Assembly (NCBI RefSeq): GCF_028688795.1
Contig: NZ_JAQTXM010000034.1
Span: 1 to 45,396, forward strand
Source of the DNA: Rhodoferax sp.
Lineage (GTDB): Bacteria > Pseudomonadota > Gammaproteobacteria > Burkholderiales > Burkholderiaceae_C
DNA length: 45,396 bases
Direction of reading: 5' to 3'
The translations under genes and the position numbers were made by a program. Of this stretch, positions 27,801 to 35,695 are shown in pieces; positions within the stretch are counted from its first letter, which is position 1, and each line of letters starts with the position of its first letter. Below the pieces are notes generated by a model. That model searched no databases and was not told where the DNA came from. It was given only the letters and a program-made list of their open reading frames with translations.

Positions 27801-30800
27801 TGCCACACTGGTGCTGGGCACGCCTGCCCTGGTGCCAAACTTCAGCCAGAGCGAGGCCAATGCCATCATTGACGGCATCAGCTACACCAACAAGTCCAAT
27901 CCACCCACACCCGGTGCACGGGATGTGACGGTGAATGATGTGGTCAAAGAAAGCGCCGCCGAGCCGCACGAGCAAACCACGGTGCCTGTTCCGGGTGTCC
28001 ACAGCACTGTGCCGGTAGGCACGGTCACCAACACCGCACCAGTGGTCAGCACCAACGCCGGGCTGACGGTCGATGAGGGCAACACTTTTACCCTGACCGC
28101 CACCCAACTGGCCGCCACCGACGTGCAGCAGTCTGCGGGCAGTCTGGTCTTCAAACTGGTGGCTTTGCCCACGCATGGCACCTTGTTCCGCGACAGCAAC
28201 GGCAATGGATTGGTCGATGGCACAGAAGCAATCGCCCTGAATGGCAGCTTCACGCAGCTGGAGTTGATCAATGGCAGCATCAAATACCGCCACGACAGCA
28301 GCGAAACCGCCAGCGACCAGCTCAGCTTTACTGTGAGTGATGGCACGGCGACCACCACCGCCATGCCATTTGTGATGCGCATCACGCCGATCAACGATGC
28401 ACCTACGCTGACCGCTACGGCAAGCAACCCAGCCTTTGCCGAAGGCAACAGCGCCAAAGCACTGTTCAGCGCCGCCACAGCAAGCACAGGCGACACGCTG
28501 GGCACAGCACAAACCTTGTCCAGCCTGACCATTCGGGTCAGCAATGTGAGCGACGGTGCGCTTGAAAAACTCAGCATCAACGGCACAGCCCTGGGTTTGA
28601 GCACCGCCACCACCACCGGCAACGCTGGCACGCTCCACAGCGTCAACTTGGGCTACAGCGCATCGGTCTCAGGCTCAACAGTCACGATCACGCTAACCCA
28701 CACCGGTTTGACCGCGACAGAGGTGCAAACCCTGGTCACTGGCCTGACCTACGAGAACACCAGCACCAACCCCACCATGGGTGTTCGTTCTGTCAGTATC
28801 ACGCAGTTGGTTGACAGTGGTAGCAGCACTTTGCCCAACCTGAACACAGCCTCACTGACGGTGAGCAGCAACGTGACCGTGAGTGCGGTCAACGACACCC
28901 CAAGCCTGCAAACCGGCACCGGCGCGCAGACCCAGGCCATGTTGGAGGGCGGCGCGTTTACCCTGAACACCACGCACCTGGCGGCCACGGATGCGGATTC
29001 GTCCAGCAGCAGCTTCAGCTACAAAATTACCAGCGCCCAGTCGGCTGGCCTGCTCTACATCGACAACAACGGCAATGCGGTGAACGATGCGGGCGACACC
29101 ACGCTGGCGCTCAACAGCACTTTCTTGCAGGCCGACCTGACCAGTGGCAAAGTGCGCTACCAGCACGATGGCAACGAGAAAGATGACAGCTTTCAGATCA
29201 CCGTCAGTGATGGTTATGGTTCGTCCAGCGCCGCAACGATTGCAGTTACCCGCACTGCTGTTAACGACGCGCCGGTATTGGTCGGGCTCGATGGCGATGT
29301 GTTGACCTACCCGCCACTGAGCGCTGCCATGCTGATTGATGTGGGCAGTAACGCCACCGTCTCCGACCCGGACTCGACCGTCTTCACCGGAGGGGTACTG
29401 CGCGTGAGCCTGTTCTTCAATGGCGATGCGGTGCACGATGTGTTGAGCATCAAAAACGTGGGCACGGCCAGCGGTGAGATCAACCTGTCTGGCGCAAACG
29501 TTCGCCTTGGTACAACGGTGATCGGCAGCTACACCGGCGGAACCAGCGCGGCTGACCTGGAGGTCACGCTTAACAGCAGCGCCGACAAGGCCGCCGTCGA
29601 GGCGTTGATCCACGCCATCCAGTTCAACAACACCGATGTGGCACCTGCGGTCAACTCGCGCGGCATTCGCATCACGCTGTCTGACGACCAGGGCGCGACC
29701 TCGCTGGCGTCGCAAGTGCAGGTGAATATCCCGGTGGGTGGCCCATCGTTCCTGAGCGGCAACGGCTTTTATGTATCAGAAAACACCAGCCTGGTGACGG
29801 TAATGGCGGCGTCGGACACGGCACCCAAACTACCCATCATCTTCAGCGTCAGCACGATCGTGGGCGGCACCAATGCCGACTCTGCCAAATTCACGATCGA
29901 TGCGACTACGGGCACGCTGAGCTTTGTAGCGGCACCAGACTACGAAACACCGACCGACTCTGGCGTTAACAACGTCTACAACGTGGTGGTGCGAGCCAGC
30001 AACAAGGAAGGCGCTTACACCGAGTCAGCCCTGGCGGTGAATGTGGTCAATATCGTCAACGAGTCCGGCCCGGCACCGGGCGATACCGCAGGCCCCGTCT
30101 TCGGCTTCGCCACAGTCAACGCCAGCACACTCACGATCACGTACACCGATGCCAGCAACCTTGATGCCACTAACGCACCTGCAGGCAGCACCTTTTCCGT
30201 GCAAGTGGCTGGCAGCGCCGTGGTGGTCAACAGCGTGGTGGTCAACAGCACTGCCAAGACTGCGACCCTGACCCTGGCTTCAGCCATCACCAACGGGCAA
30301 GCCGTCACGGTGGCCTACAACGACCCTACGGCCAATAACGACACGTTGGCGTTACAGGATGCCGCAGGCAACGATGCAGCCACACTGACGGCGACGACGG
30401 CAAGCAACATCACGGCCGGTATCAATTCAGGTGGTGGCGGTACACCGACACCGACACCGACACCGACACCCACTGGTGGTAGCAGCGTCACCACCGACGC
30501 AAACGGCAACACCACCGTCAATAACAACGGCACCGGTACCACCACCGTACCCAACCCAAGCACAGGCAGCACGGTAAATACCACGGGCAGTGGCGATACA
30601 ACCGTCAACCACCCCGGCGCCACGGTCACACTCAACAACACCGGCACCGGCACGGTAACCACCAGCGGCATTCAGGGCGACACAACCTTGAACGTCACGG
30701 GCACGGGTGCTCAAATGGTTGATCTGTCGGGCATGAAGGCCGGCCAGGTGGTCACCATCGACAACCTGGGGTCTGGCACCGTCAACATCAGCAACCTGCC

Positions 30801-31497
30801 TGATGGTGTGATCGTACGTATCTCCGGCAGCGGTCCGGTGGTCATGAATGACTCCGATGGCAGCACGCAGAATGTCGAGGACCATGCGCCAGCGCTCACT
30901 GGCAACAAGATGGGTGACGGCAATGGCGATGGTGTGGCTGATTCTTTGCAGTCGAACGTGACCTCCGTGTCCTTTCTCAATACCGCCACCGCACAAACTA
31001 GCCCCGGCAATGCCGCGCCGGTGTATATGAGCTTGGTGGCCGATGCCAAAGACGGCAAGATCGACACGATGGACGCCAACACAGCCACTTTGAGCAATGT
31101 GAAGCAGCTCGACGCCCCAGTCAATCTGCCCGCAGCCATCAAGATGCCGCTGGGCTTGATCTCATTTGACGCCATCGTGGGATTGAGCGGCACTCTGGGC
31201 GCAGGTATCACCGAGACCTTTAGTCTATATGTGGACCCCGCGCTGGGTACTAACGGTTACTGGAAAGAAAGTGCAGCAGGCACCTGGGTCAATCTGGCCA
31301 GTGCAGTCTATGGCGGCCAGATCGTGCCCGAGGGTGGAAAAACGCGGCTGGACTTCAAGCTCACAGATGGCGGTGAGTTTGATGCCGACCACACTGTCAA
31401 CGGCACGATCACCGACCCTGGTGCTGCGGGCTTCATACCTTTGAGTCTGGTCGGCTACGCGCCTGAGCTGGCAGCAGGCACTTATTTCTGGTTTTAA
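21817..31497 (+). CDS. Giant DUF4347/cadherin-like repeat surface protein
   Basis: A 3226-residue protein. The N-terminal DUF4347 domain (about 15-175) has IHLIGHG (68-74), LLYGCNVGEG (112-121) and GGDWVLEAQTGAI. A VCBS/cadherin-like module (about 270-360; NEDTTITGTLSATDAD, FTFTVTD) follows. Many cadherin-like and CSPG-like repeats follow (about 360-2480), each with acidic Ca-binding turns such as DxDGNG and endings like VNDAP. Modules of the form FTVSGVKDGxxE recur at about 1200, 1490, 1630, 1790, 1950 and 2235. Next come a cadherin domain (about 2650-2750), a SwmB-like repeat (2759-2868), a TP linker (about 2876) and a choice-of-anchor U-type C-terminus (about 3029-3226; GDGNGDGVADSLQ, YWKES, LTDGGEFDAD). 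ATG 21817 has GGAG (21805-21808) upstream. There is no classical signal peptide. Probably a Ca-dependent adhesin or biofilm matrix protein. Confidence 0.9.
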   Translation: MSSTDTAISQLAIHQLNAVYFVNSDLADLATMLAGVPQGAEVVLLDPTQDGLSQMLTALDGRSGLDAIHLIGHGASGLIDLGSTSVTTQTLTERAADIATLGRALTATGDILLYGCNVGEGVQGAAFIQQLATLSGADVAASTNLTGAANKGGDWVLEAQTGAIEATAIAVANYSGTLAWYAPFTTPFFGNLIYPAGYYVIADWEGGTPGIAGLDSTSNVVGYSVVSYNADAEQIQWLIPYYTGHAGESWSITQYDTEIGWTTWSGTYYNYPPVANASGASGNEDTTITGTLSATDADNNISYAVTTPSANGTASITNTATGAFSFTPNANFYGTTTFTFTVTDSYANSTNTATITVNAVADAPTFTAGATLAAVNEGATAPAGATVTALLSAKFSDVDSNTFAGIAITADASISADGVWQYSTDTGTTWFAIGTVSTTTALLLSSAVTSMLRFVPTDTNWNGTPGGLSVLAIDNSGTAYTYTSGTTRSTYTTADYSATGSVAQTAVTLGTTVTAVNDAPVLQNAGTSAPVLVTIDENATANTGNLISTLVRAVDETNPTDNLRSVITDVDFVTQGITGGNPNEAWDGGVAIYGLTNDGPADGGKWQYKTGGGNWTDVGLVSASSALLLSSADSIRFLPDTLNGTTATFSYYVWDGSSGGAGSKVDVSTRGGTSAFSSAGDVASITVTHVNDNPTLDLDGNDSTAAGTSFTTTFRPRGEAVAVVDTDITIADVDKLATGPDYISGTTVSITHGAVDNLFGSTFETLSFKSGGALGTDVTTYAGSQGAITIAGNGTPSLTLTGKGTWADYQSAIKSVYYINANPNAATGDRTVTVTVTDGALTVGEASGARLASTPATATVQTPWTTVADLNGSATGRDHTATFTEDTPGVAVAVSTASLDNQAVNIKTVTLALSPVPDGSAEKLFIGTDLVTFLTNRGITVQSNDSHTVTLVATNSVGGYSGSTYGAVNSGVSAENMQLGLRAVQYVNSSQNPNVANREVNVSVVDINNSGVGAKTTINIVPVNDAPVIPGGGTPDLAATVLEGGLVTLTTTDINATDVDDTQSTLNFVVTTAPTKGVLFRDGNGNGLIDTGETLAAVAATGVMTSFTQADIAAGLVKYQQTDTAAGSVTDYASDSFAFKVQDGMENGVTAPTGTLALTITAVNDAPTLSATGLSPTFVEFPGTSVKLFSASAVSAVESTQTIKQLVLTVSGLADGAAEMLVVDGGAAFALQAIGTTAVTGGMLTGVSYSITLSGSTVTITLTHAGMTAAQAQTLIDNLAYSNTSTAPTSTDRVAMLVSVQDSGGTSTGVDTTALNITSTIHVTGNDTPPVLATNTGATLINGALTVLSTAQLSATDSDTSPASAIVYTVGTAATKGTLFLDANGSGTIEGSEALSAGRTFTQADVAAGKIKYRHDGADNNPDSFTFTVKDATTTLTAATFNLSITAAGTTTPGATGGGSSGANSTDGSDPLFSGVVVTPGPGNTIKSMGFTLTGVADSNKEILTLNGQAIPMEAGTMTVGDITYTVVNNSGGSFSITVTDTTNLGWNSADASAIVNGARYTNTQVPATAGVRGASLGEVTDWLADGTTGPTTPVAISTVVTLASSTDLWTLTEAQAAVHAPTTPNDLITTLNFTVTGVKNGSNEFIKINGHEVPMAVGITTVSGVNYTVAESPASSGNFTLAVTNPAGWTEVQSEALLDAATYSNNSNPATAGNRVVSLVSVVEAQTPGGGGTPIPSTTPTPITTPTLTHDVPTDTGPVTYAPVPASTPLSPATLPVTSGSTVDALTFTVSGVKDGAHESLTVDGKVIPLVATEAGTLYTGTSGVKFTVTVTVDAAGTATVLIDTPDAPNADAINYTQVQADTVVKDAIYNNSATPATGGPRNVTLTDVKEETGVGSPAGTTSHVAPSPAITGPVTVVGTPSIDVFTLPAANLPVAPTIANDDTIDSLTIGVSGVKDGVNEIVNINGQAIPLVAGVTTDAKGYTYTVTLDSNGNATLVLGTPALVPNFSQSEANAIIDGISYTNKSNPPTPGARDVTVNDVVKESAAEPHEQTTVPVPGVHSTVPVGTVTNTAPVVSTNAGLTVDEGNTFTLTATQLAATDVQQSAGSLVFKLVALPTHGTLFRDSNGNGLVDGTEAIALNGSFTQLELINGSIKYRHDSSETASDQLSFTVSDGTATTTAMPFVMRITPINDAPTLTATASNPAFAEGNSAKALFSAATASTGDTLGTAQTLSSLTIRVSNVSDGALEKLSINGTALGLSTATTTGNAGTLHSVNLGYSASVSGSTVTITLTHTGLTATEVQTLVTGLTYENTSTNPTMGVRSVSITQLVDSGSSTLPNLNTASLTVSSNVTVSAVNDTPSLQTGTGAQTQAMLEGGAFTLNTTHLAATDADSSSSSFSYKITSAQSAGLLYIDNNGNAVNDAGDTTLALNSTFLQADLTSGKVRYQHDGNEKDDSFQITVSDGYGSSSAATIAVTRTAVNDAPVLVGLDGDVLTYPPLSAAMLIDVGSNATVSDPDSTVFTGGVLRVSLFFNGDAVHDVLSIKNVGTASGEINLSGANVRLGTTVIGSYTGGTSAADLEVTLNSSADKAAVEALIHAIQFNNTDVAPAVNSRGIRITLSDDQGATSLASQVQVNIPVGGPSFLSGNGFYVSENTSLVTVMAASDTAPKLPIIFSVSTIVGGTNADSAKFTIDATTGTLSFVAAPDYETPTDSGVNNVYNVVVRASNKEGAYTESALAVNVVNIVNESGPAPGDTAGPVFGFATVNASTLTITYTDASNLDATNAPAGSTFSVQVAGSAVVVNSVVVNSTAKTATLTLASAITNGQAVTVAYNDPTANNDTLALQDAAGNDAATLTATTASNITAGINSGGGGTPTPTPTPTPTGGSSVTTDANGNTTVNNNGTGTTTVPNPSTGSTVNTTGSGDTTVNHPGATVTLNNTGTGTVTTSGIQGDTTLNVTGTGAQMVDLSGMKAGQVVTIDNLGSGTVNISNLPDGVIVRISGSGPVVMNDSDGSTQNVEDHAPALTGNKMGDGNGDGVADSLQSNVTSVSFLNTATAQTSPGNAAPVYMSLVADAKDGKIDTMDANTATLSNVKQLDAPVNLPAAIKMPLGLISFDAIVGLSGTLGAGITETFSLYVDPALGTNGYWKESAAGTWVNLASAVYGGQIVPEGGKTRLDFKLTDGGEFDADHTVNGTITDPGAAGFIPLSLVGYAPELAAGTYFWF
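23647..23655 (+). repeat. G9 homopolymer inside the giant gene
   Basis: Nine consecutive G bases encode Gly611-613 (KTGGGNW). A change of one base by slippage would shift the frame and cut the protein from 3226 to little more than 600 residues. Confidence 0.9.
30446..30472 (+). repeat. 6-bp tandem repeat coding a Thr-Pro linker
   Basis: Units of CCGACA code (Thr-Pro) repeats after GGGG, joining the SwmB-like module to the C-terminal region. Unit loss or gain keeps the frame. Confidence 0.8.
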
Positions 31498-31533
31498 GCC
31501 TGATTAATCAACCAACACCCTGACGTTTTACCC

Positions 31534-32322
31534 ATGATGAACCCAACAACTATTTATAAAACAGCGGCTGCTGCCTTGGCCTGCAGCTTTTTACTAGCGT
31601 GTGGAGGCGGTGGTGGTTCACCGACCCCATTCGTCGATCCAGTCCCGCCGGGTGGTGACAGTAGTACGCCAGCCCCCTTGCCCGATCCAGTACCCCCAAT
31701 CACCCTGACGGGTATCACTGCCCAAGGACTCTGGCAAAGTGGAGCAGGTGCGGAAACCGTCACCTCAACCGTGGTCACGGACAACGGACAAGTCTGGAGC
31801 GTGTTCACTACCGCGGGCGCGACGCGGCTGGTCAAAGCCAGTTTGGCCGCGAGTGGTACGGGCTTTACTGGCACCGGCAAAGCGTTTGTGCTGGGCGCTA
31901 ACACGGTCGAGGCCATCATACTGACGGCCACGGCAGTGGCCAAGAGCAGCTTGAGCGGCTCTATCAGCAGCACAGCGCAAACTGAGTCTTACAGCCTGGC
32001 GTACCAGAGTCGCTATGACACGCCAATCACTGTAGCGAGCTTTGCTGGCAGCTGGAGCGCCACCCTGGGGCCGGGCACTGTGAATTGGACAATTAGCAAC
32101 TCTGGTGTAATTACCGGCACCCGCACCACGGGTTGCACTTACACCGGCCAGGTAAGCTTGCGCCCAGAAGCCAAGGCCGTGGTGGACGCAGTCATCACTG
32201 AGAGTTGCCCAACGGTGACGCAACTGAGTGGTATCGCAGTCAAATCGGCAGACAACACGGGCATTACGCTGTTGATGACCACAACGGGTGATGCACAAGC
32301 CGTGGTCATTGGACTGCATTAG
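31534..32322 (+). CDS. Lipoprotein of unknown function
   Basis: A 262-residue protein with a lipoprotein signal: hydrophobic AAAALACSFLLAC with the lipobox LLAC, Cys at about residue 23, then GGGGG and a Pro-rich linker (about 28-56). The mature part is Ser/Thr/Ala-rich and beta-strand-like (LWQSGAGAETVTSTVVTDNGQVW, SYSLAYQSRYDTPITVASFAGSWSATLG), a pattern seen in betaproteobacterial outer-membrane lipoproteins without named function. It starts 36 bp after the giant gene, so the two are probably cotranscribed; help in surface display of the giant protein is inferred. Position +2 after Cys is Gly, not Asp. Confidence 0.8.
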   Translation: MMNPTTIYKTAAAALACSFLLACGGGGGSPTPFVDPVPPGGDSSTPAPLPDPVPPITLTGITAQGLWQSGAGAETVTSTVVTDNGQVWSVFTTAGATRLVKASLAASGTGFTGTGKAFVLGANTVEAIILTATAVAKSSLSGSISSTAQTESYSLAYQSRYDTPITVASFAGSWSATLGPGTVNWTISNSGVITGTRTTGCTYTGQVSLRPEAKAVVDAVITESCPTVTQLSGIAVKSADNTGITLLMTTTGDAQAVVIGLH

Positions 32323-32869
32323 GGTGAGGATTTTGGTACCTCTGACTCCAATCACCAAGAGGCCTGAGTTGAACGATTGTTCATGGTTGAGTCCAGAGTT
32401 CACTTTGACGAAAGGTTCGCCACATAGCTGCCTGTCGATCCCTAGATTGCAATGGCCACTTAGGAGAAAGTAGATCGCAAATCTCTGTGACCGGATACGC
32501 TGCGATCCGGCTGTAGAAATCACTCCAAAGCAGGCGTTCACTCAACTTCACACGGAAAGTTGCTGTCTTGCCACAGGCGTTAAGCTCTTGGCTGACAGAA
32601 AACATGCCATCTTGGAGGATTGGGACGTGTTGCGATCTGCGTTGCCATATATGTTTGACCGCCAGGCCAGCCATCTGCTGGGGTTTCCCACTCAGGTGAT
32701 CAGGTCACGCACGAGTGGGTTGTTTTCACGCTTCAGGGAGGCTGTCGAAGTCACGGCCTTACAGCGCGGCGTCGAGCGTTGGGCTATTTGAATGATTGCC
32801 TTGTGGCCAGAGCAGATAAAGCGGCTGAAAGAGTTACCCTGTAAGGTGCCATAACTGGAGTTCAATTGC
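32323..32869. other. Intergenic, no feature seen
   Basis: About 550 bp. Short frames on both strands lack ribosome sites and recognisable domains; no clear terminator was found for the giant-gene operon. Confidence 0.4.
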
Positions 32870-33160
32870 ATGTATGAAGAGTACCAAGTCGAAATCCCGC
32901 AGTCTTTCATGGCACTGTTTGTTGATCCCGTTCGCACCAAAACGAATGCGCCAAGGGATGAGGTTGCTGCAAGGTATGAGCTGTGTGAAGACCTCGCGAA
33001 TATGCTGACAACATCTGCAGGCAACATGGTTTTCAGCTTGGTCAGCGAGCGCGAAGTCATTGAGCGGTGCCGACTCGGCTTGAAAGGTGAGGGCGCAGTT
33101 GTGACTGAGGCTGAGGCCGATTGGATTGTTCGCAGACTCACTGAGCTCCTGGGGTGGTGA
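32870..33160 (+). CDS. Small conserved protein, 96 residues
   Basis: A compact helical protein: IPQSFMALFVDPVRTKTNAPRDEVAARYELCEDLANMLT, then REVIERCRLGLKGEGAVVTEAEADWIVRRLTELLGW. Close homologues occur across Comamonadaceae-type genomes, often labelled 'ATPase with chaperone activity'; no nucleotide-binding motif is visible, so that label is not supported. ATG at 32870. It sits alone, convergent with the next small gene. Confidence 0.7.
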   Translation: MYEEYQVEIPQSFMALFVDPVRTKTNAPRDEVAARYELCEDLANMLTTSAGNMVFSLVSEREVIERCRLGLKGEGAVVTEAEADWIVRRLTELLGW

Positions 33161-33205
33161 CGTCAATCCAGCAATCGCTACGACTAAATCCCATGGTGCC
33201 AAAAT

Positions 33206-33415
33206 TCACGCTGTAGTTTTGCGAAATACAACCTCTCCAGTGGGGACGTGGACCACCCTGATTTCATGACCTGAAGGGGACGTCATACTTTTTGCAGCCA
33301 TCACCACTGCGAAGGCACGGTCAACAAAGGTATGGAATTTGGATGCTTTGAAGCTTGGCCAAAGTGGCCCCACGATGGGGTGTGAGCTTTCGACTCGGTA
33401 AGTGGTTGCAGACAT
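33206..33415 (-). CDS. Small hypothetical protein, 69 residues
   Basis: The start MSATTYRVESSHP at ATG 33415 has AGGAG eight bases upstream (33424-33428). It contains KFHTFVDRAFAVVMAAKS and GHEIRVVHVPTGEVVFRK; the last part looks like a short beta hairpin. No named family. The frame is open to 33514 without a better start. Confidence 0.6.
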   Translation of the reverse strand: MSATTYRVESSHPIVGPLWPSFKASKFHTFVDRAFAVVMAAKSMTSPSGHEIRVVHVPTGEVVFRKTTA

Positions 33416-33428
33416 ATGAAGTTCTCCT

Positions 33429-33950
33429 GATATTTTGTCTTTTCTGTTCGTGAGCGTACCTTTGGCTTGTGACGTCCATGTGTCATGTTTGCAAAATGCA
33501 TAGGCCAGACACAACGAGATGTGAGAACACCGTGTGTGGTTAGCGGTTGATCAATGTGCTGATGGCTGAACCCGGTTGGAGTCCAGTTTTGCGAGTGCGA
33601 GCATGGTCGCATTTGCTGTGACACTTGGCTTGAGAGACTGACTGTGCAGTCACTTGGCTTGTCTAAGGTTGCTCCATTTTCGCGCAAATTTGCTATCGAT
33701 GTTGAGGCAGGAAATATTGTCCTTTTCGGGGCGCCATGTTTGAGAAATGTATGTCTTGCTGCATGTGGCTTCAACTTCGGCAATCTTGCCCGAAGCTGTT
33801 ACGGTGGCCAGTAGAGCGGTAGCTGGGCAATCCTTAGTTTGCAACATCGTGTGCGGTGTAGCTAACAATAAGAATGTCAACATTCGACTATCATTTTCTA
33901 TTTACAAAGCCGGACGTCGTGCGGCATAACTCAAGAAGGAAACATACTTC
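33429..33950. other. Intergenic, no feature seen
   Basis: About 520 bp between divergent small genes. A 77-codon minus-strand frame (33650-33883) exists but no family or ribosome site supports it. Confidence 0.4.
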
Positions 33951-34490
33951 ATGCAAACATTGTTCGAAGCGGCCAACCACATTGCCCAAGAGATTGAACG
34001 CACTCGCCAGCACTTGACAAACTTGGAGCAGGCGCTCGAAGGTCTTAAGCCTCTCATCACCGTTGATGCTGCGACAACTACTCTGACATTCACAATATCT
34101 TCCCAAGCGCAACCCGTTGAAGACCTGAACGTTGTGAATGCTGAAGTGCAAGCGAAGAAGAAAGCCAAATCCAAATTGACTGTCAAGGTCAAAGCGGAAA
34201 AACCCAAGGTGACAAAAGCAAAGGTTGTTGTGCCAGAGCCAGTGGCTGTGCCGGTTAAGTTACCGGCAACAGGTGCAGTGCTTTGGTTTAAATGCCTTGG
34301 ACGTAAAAAGGTCACGGTCGCTCAGTTGGCAGATGTGGCACTGAAGAAACTCAAATTAGATGACTCAGCGAAAAATGTCATCGTTACCCGTGCCAAGGCC
34401 TGGGCTTACTCGGCGGTCAAGAAAGGTGACCTCATTGAAGCTGGGATGCGTGATGGGTCCAAGTTGTTCCAGTTGACACCGCTCAAGTAA
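33951..34490 (+). CDS. Lys-rich hypothetical protein with N-terminal coiled coil
   Basis: A 179-residue protein. Residues 1-35 form a likely coiled coil (AANHIAQEIERTRQHLTNLEQALEGL). A basic, low-complexity linker follows (about 66-100; AKKKAKSKLTVKVKAEKPKVTKAK). A C-terminal module has KKVTVAQLADVALKKLKLDDSAKNVIVTRAKAWAYSAVKKGDLIEAG, resembling a winged-helix or HB1-like nucleic-acid-binding fold. The basic linker fits DNA or RNA binding, but no family is certain. AAGGA is about 12 bases before the ATG. It lies 280 bp upstream of an IHF-like gene. Confidence 0.6.
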   Translation: MQTLFEAANHIAQEIERTRQHLTNLEQALEGLKPLITVDAATTTLTFTISSQAQPVEDLNVVNAEVQAKKKAKSKLTVKVKAEKPKVTKAKVVVPEPVAVPVKLPATGAVLWFKCLGRKKVTVAQLADVALKKLKLDDSAKNVIVTRAKAWAYSAVKKGDLIEAGMRDGSKLFQLTPLK

Positions 34491-34773
34491 GAAAGAGACA
34501 CCCAAAGCGTACAAGCCGCTGAGCCGGTTGTTGCTGTGGATGATGCTTTGTCCGCCGAGGCAGGCAGCGCGTCTTAAATCGACAGAATGGTCTGCTCTGA
34601 CTGGAGATGAATATGAAAAACACCCCTTCAGTGAAATGCCTTGTGTGAACACATTCACTGGAGCGGTTTGTTGGGCCAAAAGATCAAGTCTCTGACTTTA
34701 TCCACTGCGAACTGCCCAGCGGTGATACTTGAATACGAATCTCATCCACAACCCACTGACCCACTAGACCCCA

Positions 34774-35080
34774 ATGAATCGCTCTGATCTTGTTACAGAA
34801 ATGGCAGCTCGGTTTGAGCAACTCTCCCAAAGTGATGCCTCCATGGCCGTGACCACACTTCTGGAGGCGATGGGCGCTGCAATTGCGCGTGGACACCGCA
34901 TTGAGATTCGTGGGTTTGGCGCTTTCTCCGTCAAGCAACAAGCACCGCGCATGGGGCGAAATCCACGAAAAGGGTGATAGCGTTGCCGTGCCAGAACGGC
35001 GTGTAGCCCGTTTCAAGCCAGGAAAAGAGTTGCGGGAAAAGGTCAATGAGGCCCATGCGAATGGTGGTCCGCTAATTTGA
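34774..35080 (+). pseudogene. IHF-beta/HU-family gene with +1 frameshift
   Basis: First frame: MNRSDLVTEMAARFEQLSQSD, then GHRIEIRGFGAFSV (DNA-bending HU/IHF fold) and GRNPRKG, followed by TGA (34972-34974). The rest of the domain continues in the +1 frame: DSVAVPERRVARFKPGKELREKV to 35080. Dropping one base of AAAAGGG (34965-34971) gives a complete protein of about 101 residues, close to IHF-beta length. The best reading is a recent frameshift or sequence error. The GGG-TGA-T context could in principle allow a +1 slip onto GGT before a stop. The arm residues RNPRKG and FKPGK are preserved, so decay is recent. Confidence 0.75.
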
Positions 35081-35203
35081 CTGACTGAGGATGCGCGCCA
35101 TTGGCTACGAGAGACAACAAATTGAAGAATTTCCAATCACCGTCGACAGTGGCCGCGACAAGTTTAAGCGGCAACCACCGTCCACTTGGGTTGGTGTACT
35201 GCG

Positions 35204-35491
35204 TCAACCGATTTCATCAACATCCAACTCAGCGCAGGCATTTTTCTTGATCAGCGAGTAGATCGGGTGACTGTCTGTAAGCAGTTGGAACATTGCAAAG
35301 ATGGGGCCTGGCATATTTCGCGGATCACTGGAACTCTCAAGTGCTTGCCAAGTGCGGGATTGCTGTCCTCCCCGACTGCCTGACTGCACGGGGTAGCCCA
35401 TCAAAATCGCAGCTTCGACCTGGCTCAAGCCTGCCTTGACCCTCGCCGCTTTGAGTTCATCGCCAGTCGGGGTGGTCATTTGAATGTGCAT
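35204..35491 (-). CDS. XRE-type helix-turn-helix regulator
   Basis: A 95-residue putative DNA-binding protein. The HTH region is GDELKAARVKAGLSQVEAAILMGYP (about 10-34), typical of Cro/CI proteins, with an insertion GSRGGQQ before SRTWQALESSSDPRNMPGPIFAMFQLLT. A truncated or small single-domain repressor is plausible. The start could also be the inner Met5 (MTTPTGDEL). It stands alone, with no partner toxin visible; convergent with the IHF-like gene. Confidence 0.65.
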   Translation of the reverse strand: MHIQMTTPTGDELKAARVKAGLSQVEAAILMGYPVQSGSRGGQQSRTWQALESSSDPRNMPGPIFAMFQLLTDSHPIYSLIKKNACAELDVDEIG

Positions 35492-35695
35492 GGAAATGAT
35501 GGCTTCGGTTGAGATCAGGGGAGGGCAGGCAATTCAAATAGGCGCATACCGATTTTTGACCAATTTCACCCGCTAAAAATTTGACAGCCAAAATTCTCAA
35601 ACCAGTCTATGCGTTTGGTTTCACCCGCGAAGATCACTGCAGTTAATGGTGAGTCTGGTCAGATCCAACGCGCTGGCAGCGCTCGTCCGAACCGT

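Noticed and set aside
23143..28638. Long minus-strand open frames antisense to the giant gene (for example 25006-26061 and 27220-28638)
   Set aside because: They arise from the repetitive, GC-rich, Thr/Gly/Ala-coding plus strand; translations are low-complexity with no domain, and the plus-strand product has clear domain order.
32588..32791. 67-codon plus-strand ORF
   Set aside because: No ribosome site or recognisable family.
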